Positions 1 through 8,351 of a stretch of DNA of 64,000 nt are shown here, one piece after another (positions within the stretch are counted from its first letter, which is position 1; every line of letters starts with the position of its first letter). The notes below the pieces were generated by a model. That model worked only from the letters and a program-made list of their open reading frames with translations, was not told where the DNA came from and searched no databases. The DNA is from Symsagittifera roscoffensis (Eukaryota > Xenacoelomorpha > Acoela > Convolutidae): positions 21,033-85,032 of the forward strand of contig NW_026970791.1 in the NCBI RefSeq assembly GCF_963678635.1, given 5' to 3'. The position numbers were made by a program, and so were the translations under genes.

Positions 1-3000
1 CGAGTGATGCGACATCCGAGCCAACCTCACGCACTTGGGCACTGAGAAGGCCTTGTCCACCAGTATTCTCTGGCTGGACACTTCCACCATCGCCATGTGT
101 AGCGGGTAGTGACTTCCGCACAAGTTGGCCATCATTGACCCTATCAGCGATTTCGCGTTCAATGGCAAGCCATAAGCTTCGCTCATGGGAAATCCCATTT
201 CCGCCTCAAGACCAACCTTCCAGCTCCGGATGTGTTTTTGAGTCACCTGCAACACCCCGGGCCATGATTCTACGCTCAACGCCATCACTAAATGATGTTC
301 AGATTCCAGTCTCTCCAGCGCCTGCAGACCACACATTCTCGAGAAGAATCCGAGAGCTGTCGCTATATTCACCGTGGTTCTCGCGTAACATTTCGCTATT
401 ATTTGCACTTCACTTTTCTCCCTTTCTGTGATGTCTTCGAACCAAGTGACCAGGTCTTCTTTTTGAAACGACAGTATTCTGACGCATGACCGTCCATCGC
501 AGATGTGCTCTCCGTTCCCACACGTCGAATCCAGACAGCTACCCGGCTCCAATTTCTTTGCTGACCCGGGGTCGCTCATCCTTTCGCTTGGCTCTTGCAT
601 CTGGGGCGTGATTAGCTTATGTAGCACACTCAACTTCGCCAGATCTTCATCTTCCGTTGGTGCTAACCTCACTCGCTCGGTGGTTTCCTCGATTAGACTC
701 GCATGGGGATGTGGACACCAGGAGGGTCTTAGTAGCTTCCATATCACTCCCAAGTTCGTGGTTAACAAGCCATTTCCACCGCCCATGTTCACTTCAACTC
801 TCTTGTTTGAGCGCGGTATGTTTATCACCTCTGGTGTTTTCTCAAGAATCAGGCCCAGCCTCGGCCCCTCTTTTTCCACCGCGTCTATTTCCATTATTCT
901 TTCTGTCCAAAACTTCAGTAGCTCCGCTACCTCATGGTTTCTGTGGGCTCCTCCAGCTTCCGAGTCTAAGAAGGGATTGTAGGCTATTCCCATCACTCCA
1001 GACACATATTGGTATTCCCCCTTCTCACTGAGTCTCGAGTACTGTTCTGACGAGGCCAGGTTACGGTGAACATCATGTTCTTCCTCGAACTTCTTATTAG
1101 AGAACCTCCGTACCTCGTCCAGCTTTCGATGGTTCTCTAAGGATAGTCTGGAACCATCTTCTTTCTCTATTCCTGTACTCTGATATACGTTCAAGATGAT
1201 CGTTGAGACTCTTTTCTCCATGGTTTTACTTCCACTTGCTCTCTGGTGGCATGCCAGGATGGTGCTATCAGACATCATTGACATTATCCATCTCAAGAAA
1301 CATGTGGCATCTTTTCTTCTAGCCAGGCTCAAGCCTGAATTGTCCCTGGCCACGTGTTGCATCAGTGCCTGATACACCTCTAGCTTCTTGCTTCCCAACT
1401 TCAGCCTGTCATACGAGGTCAATGTCTCCAACTCTATTCCCACCAGACTCCAGGTGAACATTAATTGTCCCGCAGTTCTAACGAAGGGATTCGCCATTAG
1501 TGGCGGTGCTGATGAGGATGTCCTCATCGCCTCTTCAAAATGATCCTTCAACAAACTCTGCCAGGACCTCTTCAGATGACTTGCCATCTCTATCTTATTA
1601 ACCTCGGCTTTTTGCTGGGTGGCCCAATTGCGTCGCTTGCGAGCTATTCCACTGTCCAACTTCTTCAAGCAGTCCTCCATTTCCTTCAATGTTTCGAGGG
1701 CCACCCACCACGTCCGGGAAGTGTTCCTCGTCTTGTTCCTCTCCAATGGATCACTCGTCACTTGTTTGCCCATGTCCTGATGTGCCTTCGAGATCCATTC
1801 TTTGCCGATCTCCACTTCCCCTACCTGTCCGTTCGTTGAACCTCTCTTCACGTTTATCTTCTGAGGCTTGAAGTCTTCTTCTGACGTCGAACTGGCGGAA
1901 ACCTCTATTTCCTTTTCTACTTCAAGTGGTTTCCTGAGCTCCGAGCTGTTCTTGTATGCCGCCGTCTTGCATCGAGCCAAAACGATGGGCGCCGTCTCTC
2001 TCAAGTTTCCTTCCGAAACAGCATCCACTGAAGGACTACCCCATCCTTCCACTTCTCTCTTCCTCTTGCGAGTCTTCACATCTCTGCTCGAGGGTGTTGT
2101 GGCTATCATCATTGATTCGACCTCTCCATCCACTCCTTCCAACTCTTGCCTCCCCCCTGCTCGAGCCTTAAGAATATTAGTACTTTTAATCATATTACTA
2201 GTCCCAACCTTATCCCTTTTTATATCATCAACCATTTTATCCACAGTTTTTTGTTTCAGAGTAGAGCTGTCCTCACATTTCTCTTTTCTAGTCTTCGATC
2301 GTGCGTTCCTCAGCTCCACTAGCTTGTTCAGCAGCTCTTTTCTTGCTTTCTCATCCAGGCCCGTTCCTATCAGGAGCGGTTCCCCGAATCTCACTACTGC
2401 GTCCCACAGTTCCTTCTTGAACTTGTCCAGCGTCGTCTCGCTGCCCACTTCTCGATTGAATTCCTCCAGGAATTCCTGCCAAGCGTCATCCTCGAGAGAT
2501 CCCAAGAATATGTCCCTGTTCCCTTCGAACGTGTTCTTCTCCCTTTCCTCCGAGCTCAAGAGTAACATCCCCATATTGAAGGTCTCACCTGCCAATGGCA
2601 ACTCTAGGTTCTTCCGCGGGGACGGGTTCAGAGGTGGGGTGGCAGTATCTGCCCAATTCTCTTCGCTCAAGTCTTTCAACAGCTCTTGAGTGGTGAGTTC
2701 CTCCCCTGATGGCCCTGGTTCAGGCGTATTCCCCACCTCCATGTCTTCTCCAGCTTCACTGAGAGTTTCATCCATACTCTCTTCCTCTGATTCATTTCTT
2801 CTTCTCTCGAGAATTCTTTTGAATCGATCCTCAACGGGTCCACTCCTCTTGTCTCCAGGCGTGTCTACAGACAGTGGTGACGGTGTCGTAGGATCCAGCT
2901 TTTTATATTCCGTCAGGGCTACATGCAGTTGACCTGCTGCATCTAGTTCTGTTCCCTCCTGTGTCACTTCTACTTGTTCCAAGCCATAGGGTGCCTTGTA

Positions 3001-3321
3001 TTTTCTCGTGGCAAATTTCATTTCGTCCACCAATGCGACGTGCCCCTCCATCACGATCATCCTGCCATCATCCCATATGGGTAGCATATTCTCAAGTCCT
3101 TCCTTCTCAAGAGTCCTCAAGACTTTCCGCACTTCATATCCAGGGGGCTGCGAACCTCTACTCTTTTTCGCTTGCGTCGTCCACGAATTTACCTTCATCT
3201 CGCTGGTGTGGAAGTAGACTGCCGCCGTGTAGCCGATGAACAGGGGATCCCAGCCATCCGTGAATGCCTCTGCGTTTCCTCCGTCATCATCTTCGCCATT
3301 ATGGAGGGAACCACCAAGGGA
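1..3321 (-). CDS. Retroelement ORF4b, long open frame of unknown function, runs off the window
   Basis: I translated the minus strand by hand and found one frame free of stops from 3,321 (just after an in-frame TAG at 3,322-3,324) to position 1, about 1,107 codons. The first in-frame ATG is at 3,198-3,196, but residues before it (for example GWDPLFIGY) already look protein-like. That suggests the real N-terminus is in ORF4a and joins by a -1 shift. The protein starts globular, then has an acidic Pro/Ser/Glu-rich linker (about 2,900-2,650), a charged and partly basic region (about 2,350-1,750), and a Trp/Leu-rich globular region from about 1,740 to the edge. A cysteine cluster C-x4-C-x6-C-x4-C lies at 484-537. 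I saw no clear signal peptide or membrane helix and recognise no family. Its place after integrase is where env-like or accessory genes sit. Confidence 0.75.
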
Positions 3322-3866
3322 CTATTCATTCCCAAGGTCATCCTCCTGACTGTCGGGAACTCAGGCATGGTGGCTGGTAGGATTTCTTTCTCCATTATGG
3401 CCTCCAGCTCCCTCTTGACTAGTGCAAAGCACTCCTTCCAGGCGGGGATTCTCAAGACTTCTCGTCCGTCGGCCGTCAATGGGTTTAGGTTCCAAAACTT
3501 TGGATACATTTCAATGGGGCCCTCTCGCTTGCCTCCCATTCTACATTGCATTTGTCCCCTGAAGTTGCACACCATCATCTCGGCATCTTTCACTTTTCCG
3601 AAGAGTACCGTGTTGCTCATACGCGCCCTGAGCACCTCCTGCTGACACCAATTCAGCGCTGTACCATCCAGTACGCTGATGAGACTCAAGTGCGTCACCG
3701 AGTGACGATACGTTATCACCAGGGGATCTGGAAACGCGTACGTCACTGCTGGACCATAGATGCAGGTCACCACCTCCTCTAGACCCGGATTATCCCCATT
3801 GGGTCCGACCTCATTGCCAGGCACAGGTCCGTCAACAGAGGCATCCCTCTGTTCGCCTTCTCCCAT
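3195..3866 (-). CDS. Retroelement ORF4a, probable N-terminal part of the ORF4 protein
   Basis: A 223-codon frame from ATG at 3,866 to TGA at 3,195-3,197. It overlaps the end of ORF3 by 88 nt in the -1 frame; two stops lie shortly upstream in its own frame, so the ATG is close to the first possible start. Residues about 30-190 look globular (LEEVVTCIYGP, WNLNP). The last ~30 residues are Arg/Ser/Thr-rich and look like out-of-frame translation, because the ORF4b frame is the more protein-like one below about 3,300. The TGA overlaps the first ATG of ORF4b as ATGA. ORF4a and ORF4b are therefore probably one protein made by a -1 frameshift or by coupled reinitiation; a one-base sequence error or mutation is equally possible. 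No family recognised. Confidence 0.6.
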   Translation of the reverse strand: MGEGEQRDASVDGPVPGNEVGPNGDNPGLEEVVTCIYGPAVTYAFPDPLVITYRHSVTHLSLISVLDGTALNWCQQEVLRARMSNTVLFGKVKDAEMMVCNFRGQMQCRMGGKREGPIEMYPKFWNLNPLTADGREVLRIPAWKECFALVKRELEAIMEKEILPATMPEFPTVRRMTLGMNSPLVVPSIMAKMMTEETQRHSRMAGIPCSSATRRQSTSTPAR

Positions 3867-6800
3867 TCTTCTCTCGAGGTTGGGTTCTCATCTTCACCCG
3901 TCATGTATCGTTTCTGCATCATGAGGTATTGCACCAGCAGTGTCTTCAACCCTGCGGCACACTTGTAGGAGCTGGTTTCAATGCTCGTGTGGACTCTCCC
4001 CATAGACAGAGGTTCTCCATATTCCATTAACCGATGAAACGACACCAATTCCCCATGGGTCAAGAGTACTAGTGCCAGATACCCATCAACTCGAAGTGTC
4101 TCCACTCCTCGACTAAACATGTATGCTGGGCCCATGTTGAACAAGTATCTGGGGTAAACCAAATACAGGGCCAAGAGCAGGCTGATGGACATGCCCAGTA
4201 TCTCCTGTACGAAGGCTCCGAAGATAGTCGCCGTGGTGCCGAACACTCCTGCCAAGAATTCTTTCTCCCAGCAAGGACTCAAGAACTTGAGAATCTCGTA
4301 ATCTCTCCTAGTCTTCAATTCGCCGTTGGCGTGCTCTCTCCAAAATCCTCCAATCGTCACTTCATTGGCGGCCGAGACAAATCTAGCCACCGTCATGTCT
4401 CTCGTTTCAGCTAGCTCCAGTTGCTTCTCTAGAAAACTCCAGATTTGTTTCACGAGGAGTGGTGCTTCCTCCCTCGTTTTATTCGTGACGTTCTCCAGCC
4501 TTGGTGTCAGGAATGGCCACCAGCCATTCTCTTGAGTCAAGCGATATTTCATCGATTCTAACTGTTTCTCTGTCTCGACCACATTTCTTCTCTCGTTGCT
4601 GGGACCTCTAGACCTGCTGGTGGAATTTGCGACTTTCACATCCATACTCCGGAACCACAGGCTGGCCGTCAACTGGTTTATCGCCGGGTGGTCGTCCCCG
4701 ATGACTGGGCTGAACTTGAGTTGTCTAGCAAAGTTCGATATCTCTAGCAAGAGTACCTCATCCAATACAATCAGGACGTCGGCCAGTCCGTAAAAGCCCC
4801 TCAGTGCATGAGATATGTCAGCCCATGCCGCCGGCAATTCTGATTTGTAAAGCCTCAAGTTCGATGGCTCCAGCTCTCGATTGGGGGCTGCCATCAGAAT
4901 CCACCATTCACTCCCTTCTGCTATCAGGATCAAGACCGCGTACACGAATTGTAGGGCGGGTGGCATATTTGCGTATCCTGGGGATGTGGTAAACACCACC
5001 TTCGTCTTAGACCCAAATCTCGAGGCTACGTTCTCTTGTACCTCATTCATCGCCGCAAATAACGCCTGAATAGCCTCCCATATCTTCCTTGATGTCGGAA
5101 TCTCCTTGCCCTTCAGTCGCTCAAGAAGTCCCATCGCGTGCAGGTGATCATTCATTCCTGCAAACAATAGCAGCTCAGGTTCACAGGGCATCTCCGACTT
5201 TATTGCCACCACTAGAGTCAACATCTGGTTCAATTCGGCTCCTGGCAAGGAGTATACCAGAGTCTCCGGCCAGAACAACTTGGGAGACGTTCCTTCGAAG
5301 TCCGATCCCGCCACAATGACTACTCTTGCAGCAGCTGGATCTGCTCTATCATAAACTGCCAGAGTTTTGGCCAGTTGGGTGCCACCACAGGGCTTCCCGT
5401 ACCTGGGATCTTCTGCCAACTTCGGACCTTCGTAAGCGGCATCAGGCAATTCCATTCCCCCCGGATTGAGTAGCTTGTCTACCACCTTTAACTGCGCCGG
5501 GGTTGCCAACCTGATCCTGGCGATGCCAGTTCGGTGCTTGGGAGGTTCTATTATAAGTCCAGGACTCCCCAACAGCTTGAGAGGCCTGTAGTTAATGGGT
5601 CCCATGATCGCTTTTGTGGGAATTCCAGTCAGGTCTGTGGTCTCCATTAACTTCGCTCTCGAGAAGTGCGCCTCGTGAGCTTTCAACCAGTCTACGCAAT
5701 GATGTCTATTCAAATCCTCGTGCGACACTCGTTCGATCCCCAGGGTTTCCGCCAACTCTCGTCTGCATTCCAAACTCTCTAGATCCAGTTCCTTCACCTT
5801 CTCAGGATATCTCAAGCGGGCAGTCTCCATAGACTTCTTTTCTCTCCTGCCATCTGCCACCACCACAGAGGACATCGCCGAGCCCGGAGGTGTTGATGAC
5901 TCTACCTCCTCCGACTCCATTGGCGTGGCACTCTGCGATCGGGTCTGATTGCTCCTTGAACTGTCTCTAGTATCAACTCTCGCTCCCAAACGACCAGCAA
6001 AGGCCCTCGAGGCAAGGAATGGTGGGTTGGGAGGTGGTCCTAAAGTGAATTGGGCTGTCTCCAGCAGGTCCGCCTCTAGCGTGTTTATGTGTTCCTGGAA
6101 GACGTCGTTCAGCCACTCCGCTCCCCTTGGCCTATCGAAATGGATTCCATCTTTTGAGGTGTCTTCAGGGAATCCCTTTTTCTCCATACGTTCTGCTATG
6201 TCCAACAGCCTGAGAGGAAGCACACTCTTTCGGTGTATGTCTCGGATCACCTTGTTCAGGCTCCGCACCTTCTGGTTCATCTCTAGGGCGTGCTGATCAA
6301 ACATCATGTTGTAGGGGACCGTGCATACCGTCAGCAGGATGGGGTCCATCTGGATCCTCAGTTCCTCAAGAAGGCAGCTCATCTTGTCGCACAGCCTCGT
6401 TACTTTCCTCGCTTCTCCCCTTGACACGTCGTTGGTCCCAACCATCAGGGTCACTGTGTAAACTTTGGTCATCCCTAGCATGTCCAGGGTTGCCAACATC
6501 TGTGACGGGGCAGCTCCAGCGAAACTCAAGACTCCTGTCTGCCAATGTGACCGTATCTGGGTCAACACCCGCACCAGGCTATCCCCTATAATTAGGTGAA
6601 CTGCACCCTCTGGCACACGAGGTGGCGCTAGATACTCCACCCAGGCTGCGTCATGGAAGCAGTCCCTCCTGGCTCCCTGTTCCGCACTCCAGTCCAGCCG
6701 ATTGTGCCTGTGGTAGTTCCCTTCTGTATTCTTCTTATAGCTTGCGATCACGACATTCCTGACCGGCTGTTCCCTCCAAGTTGGGGGAAGCTCTGGCCTT

Positions 6801-7828
6801 GTCGATCTTTCACGACTCTGCTGCTGCAATTTCTCGCCTAGCTCCTTCAGGCGCGATGAGGCGCCGCTCACCTGACTGCCACTCGAGGTCGAGGTTGGGG
6901 TATATCCTGGTAACACCACATCCATCAGAGGACGTACAGGTTGTGTCTCTAGGTTGCGCAAGGAAGGCGTCACGTCATTCGGTATCCAGACCTCCAACCC
7001 TTCACTCATGTGTTCTCTGGCCTCGCGGTCAAGGTTGAACCGTCCTCTAGCCCTGAGAGCTTCATCCACCTCCATGCGCGACTCTGGCCTCGAGCTGGTC
7101 ACCACTCGTTCGTTTGACCTGGCTCCCTTCTGTGCGTCAAGCTCGCGTTGTCGCTGTTCTATCCTTTCCAACTCCGACTTCAGTTGATCACGATTTGCGA
7201 CGTTCTCCCGCACCCTTAGCTCCTGCTGATGTTCAGCCCTTAGCATCTCAAGTAATTTCAACGTCTGATCTCGCTCGTCGACTGCCTGGTCTCTATCCAG
7301 CTGAAGCTTCTCCCTGTCCAGCTTCGCCTGATCCCGATCGAGGTTCGCTTTATTCCTTTCCTTCAGCGCCTTCTCGAGCTCTTTCTTTAGAACCCCCAGA
7401 TCCGGATATGCCTCGGTCGTCTGTTGCGCTCGCGACATCGACGGCACCTTACTCGAGCTCTGGCCTGTGGATCTTGCTGTTGGTCTCGTCGGTAGCGGGA
7501 ACTCTCCTGCGCCGTGTTCGGTGTTGTTACTCAGGCCAGGATTTCTTGCCAAGTCAAAGCCCCTTACTCCTCCATCCGCCTTCCAAGATAACCATCTGGT
7601 CTGTTTTCGATTTGATATGCCCTCGGTGGTGTAGCCGACCATCAAGACAGCCTCCGTCGCAGACTCCCTGCACTCACCCTGGTCCTCCAACTGGAGGATC
7701 GCATTCAGCATCACCGCCATTCTCTCGTCTATCTGGGTGTAGTCCAGGTCCCTCAAGCGTCTGTACAGCTCGTCAAGAGTGGGCTTCTTCAGAGCCGCGG
7801 GCACGGAGTTCCAGAATCGGTCTGTCAT
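3779..7828 (-). CDS. Retroelement ORF3: coiled coil plus two SGNH/GDSL-hydrolase-like domains
   Basis: 1,349 codons, ATG at 7,828. Residues ~140-235 form a highly charged coiled coil (repeats like LDRDQAKLDREK). Residues ~405-585 carry the hallmarks of an SGNH hydrolase: block I IIGDSLV (Ser417), block II Gly in SFAGAAP (~438), block III GTND (464-467) and block V DGIHFD (Asp560, His563), so a complete Ser-Asp-His triad plus oxyanion residues. Residues ~830-1060 repeat the plan in degenerate form: VIVAGSDF, LLLFAGMND (Asn893) and GDDHP. Near the C-terminus, 1192-1230 is hydrophobic but not clearly a membrane helix. Known family role: esterase/lipase/acetylhydrolase chemistry. In retroelements, esterase domains are known from ORF1 of some CR1-like LINEs; here one follows integrase in a Gypsy-type element. 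Substrate unknown. Confidence 0.8.
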   Translation of the reverse strand: MTDRFWNSVPAALKKPTLDELYRRLRDLDYTQIDERMAVMLNAILQLEDQGECRESATEAVLMVGYTTEGISNRKQTRWLSWKADGGVRGFDLARNPGLSNNTEHGAGEFPLPTRPTARSTGQSSSKVPSMSRAQQTTEAYPDLGVLKKELEKALKERNKANLDRDQAKLDREKLQLDRDQAVDERDQTLKLLEMLRAEHQQELRVRENVANRDQLKSELERIEQRQRELDAQKGARSNERVVTSSRPESRMEVDEALRARGRFNLDREAREHMSEGLEVWIPNDVTPSLRNLETQPVRPLMDVVLPGYTPTSTSSGSQVSGASSRLKELGEKLQQQSRERSTRPELPPTWREQPVRNVVIASYKKNTEGNYHRHNRLDWSAEQGARRDCFHDAAWVEYLAPPRVPEGAVHLIIGDSLVRVLTQIRSHWQTGVLSFAGAAPSQMLATLDMLGMTKVYTVTLMVGTNDVSRGEARKVTRLCDKMSCLLEELRIQMDPILLTVCTVPYNMMFDQHALEMNQKVRSLNKVIRDIHRKSVLPLRLLDIAERMEKKGFPEDTSKDGIHFDRPRGAEWLNDVFQEHINTLEADLLETAQFTLGPPPNPPFLASRAFAGRLGARVDTRDSSRSNQTRSQSATPMESEEVESSTPPGSAMSSVVVADGRREKKSMETARLRYPEKVKELDLESLECRRELAETLGIERVSHEDLNRHHCVDWLKAHEAHFSRAKLMETTDLTGIPTKAIMGPINYRPLKLLGSPGLIIEPPKHRTGIARIRLATPAQLKVVDKLLNPGGMELPDAAYEGPKLAEDPRYGKPCGGTQLAKTLAVYDRADPAAARVVIVAGSDFEGTSPKLFWPETLVYSLPGAELNQMLTLVVAIKSEMPCEPELLLFAGMNDHLHAMGLLERLKGKEIPTSRKIWEAIQALFAAMNEVQENVASRFGSKTKVVFTTSPGYANMPPALQFVYAVLILIAEGSEWWILMAAPNRELEPSNLRLYKSELPAAWADISHALRGFYGLADVLIVLDEVLLLEISNFARQLKFSPVIGDDHPAINQLTASLWFRSMDVKVANSTSRSRGPSNERRNVVETEKQLESMKYRLTQENGWWPFLTPRLENVTNKTREEAPLLVKQIWSFLEKQLELAETRDMTVARFVSAANEVTIGGFWREHANGELKTRRDYEILKFLSPCWEKEFLAGVFGTTATIFGAFVQEILGMSISLLLALYLVYPRYLFNMGPAYMFSRGVETLRVDGYLALVLLTHGELVSFHRLMEYGEPLSMGRVHTSIETSSYKCAAGLKTLLVQYLMMQKRYMTGEDENPTSREEWEKANRGMPLLTDLCLAMRSDPMGIIRV

Positions 7829-8351
7829 TCTTTGTAACTTCGGGATGTATGTAGGTAGATGTTAACCAGCTCAAGAATTACCTTACCAACTCAAGAATTA
7901 CCTTACCAACTCAAGTATTACCCAATTCAAGAATTCTCTAGAAATGTTCTCTTGCAAGTACTTGCTGTAGATTCGGATTATCGCGTGTTCAATCAAGATT
8001 CTCTCTTTCTGTTTCTCGCTTGAGTGTAGTTGGATTTTCAACTTTGTTTTTCAAACTTGATCTGAAAACAGAAAGCTCATTAAAACTTAGCATGTCACGT
8101 TCCTAACCTAGAGACCCCCCTTCTACCCATATGGTTAAAATCTTATCATTCTCATATCACTTAAAACAATTCGATTGGATTTCCCTTAAGAACATGCAGA
8201 TTCATTTTATGTTTTAGCACCATCAATTCTTTCTTTTAAAATTCAATTGTCATGCCAATCACATCTTAAGATCCCTTTACCTGCGCCGCACCCCAGTACC
8301 TAACTCAAGACTCCTCCCTCACACCCGACCTGATACCTCCATGTACCCGAC
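7829..8351. other. Spacer between ORF2 and ORF3 of the retroelement
   Basis: 523 bp without a convincing frame, clearly more AT-rich than the flanking ORFs. It contains the short 20-bp tandem repeat listed separately and pyrimidine-rich plus-strand runs (for example at 8,111-8,130 and 8,270-8,340). It could hold a splice acceptor or internal promoter for ORF3 expression. No LTR-like match to the 17-20 kb leader was noticed, so the element does not appear to end here. Confidence 0.6.
7865..7930. repeat. 20-bp tandem repeat, three copies
   Basis: The core TCAAGAATTA begins at 7,871 and 7,891 and, as TCAAGTATTA, at 7,911: an exact 20-bp period (AACTCAAGAATTACCTTACC). A further ATTCAAGAATT follows at about 7,926. 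The repeat lies just upstream (minus sense) of the ORF3 start codon at 7,828, so it would sit in the ORF3 leader. Confidence 0.9.

Noticed and set aside
1868-2689. 273-codon plus-strand frame
   Set aside because: It lies antisense to the continuous minus-strand ORF4b frame, is Ser/Leu/Phe-rich with no domain signature, and is a shadow.
7114-7854. 246-codon plus-strand frame
   Set aside because: Antisense shadow of the charged coiled-coil coding sequence of ORF3; Pro/Ser/Arg-rich composition.
7829-8351. LTR between ORF2 and ORF3 (element ending after integrase)
   Set aside because: Too short, no match noticed to the leader zone, and downstream ORFs share strand, composition and the CTCAAG motif.
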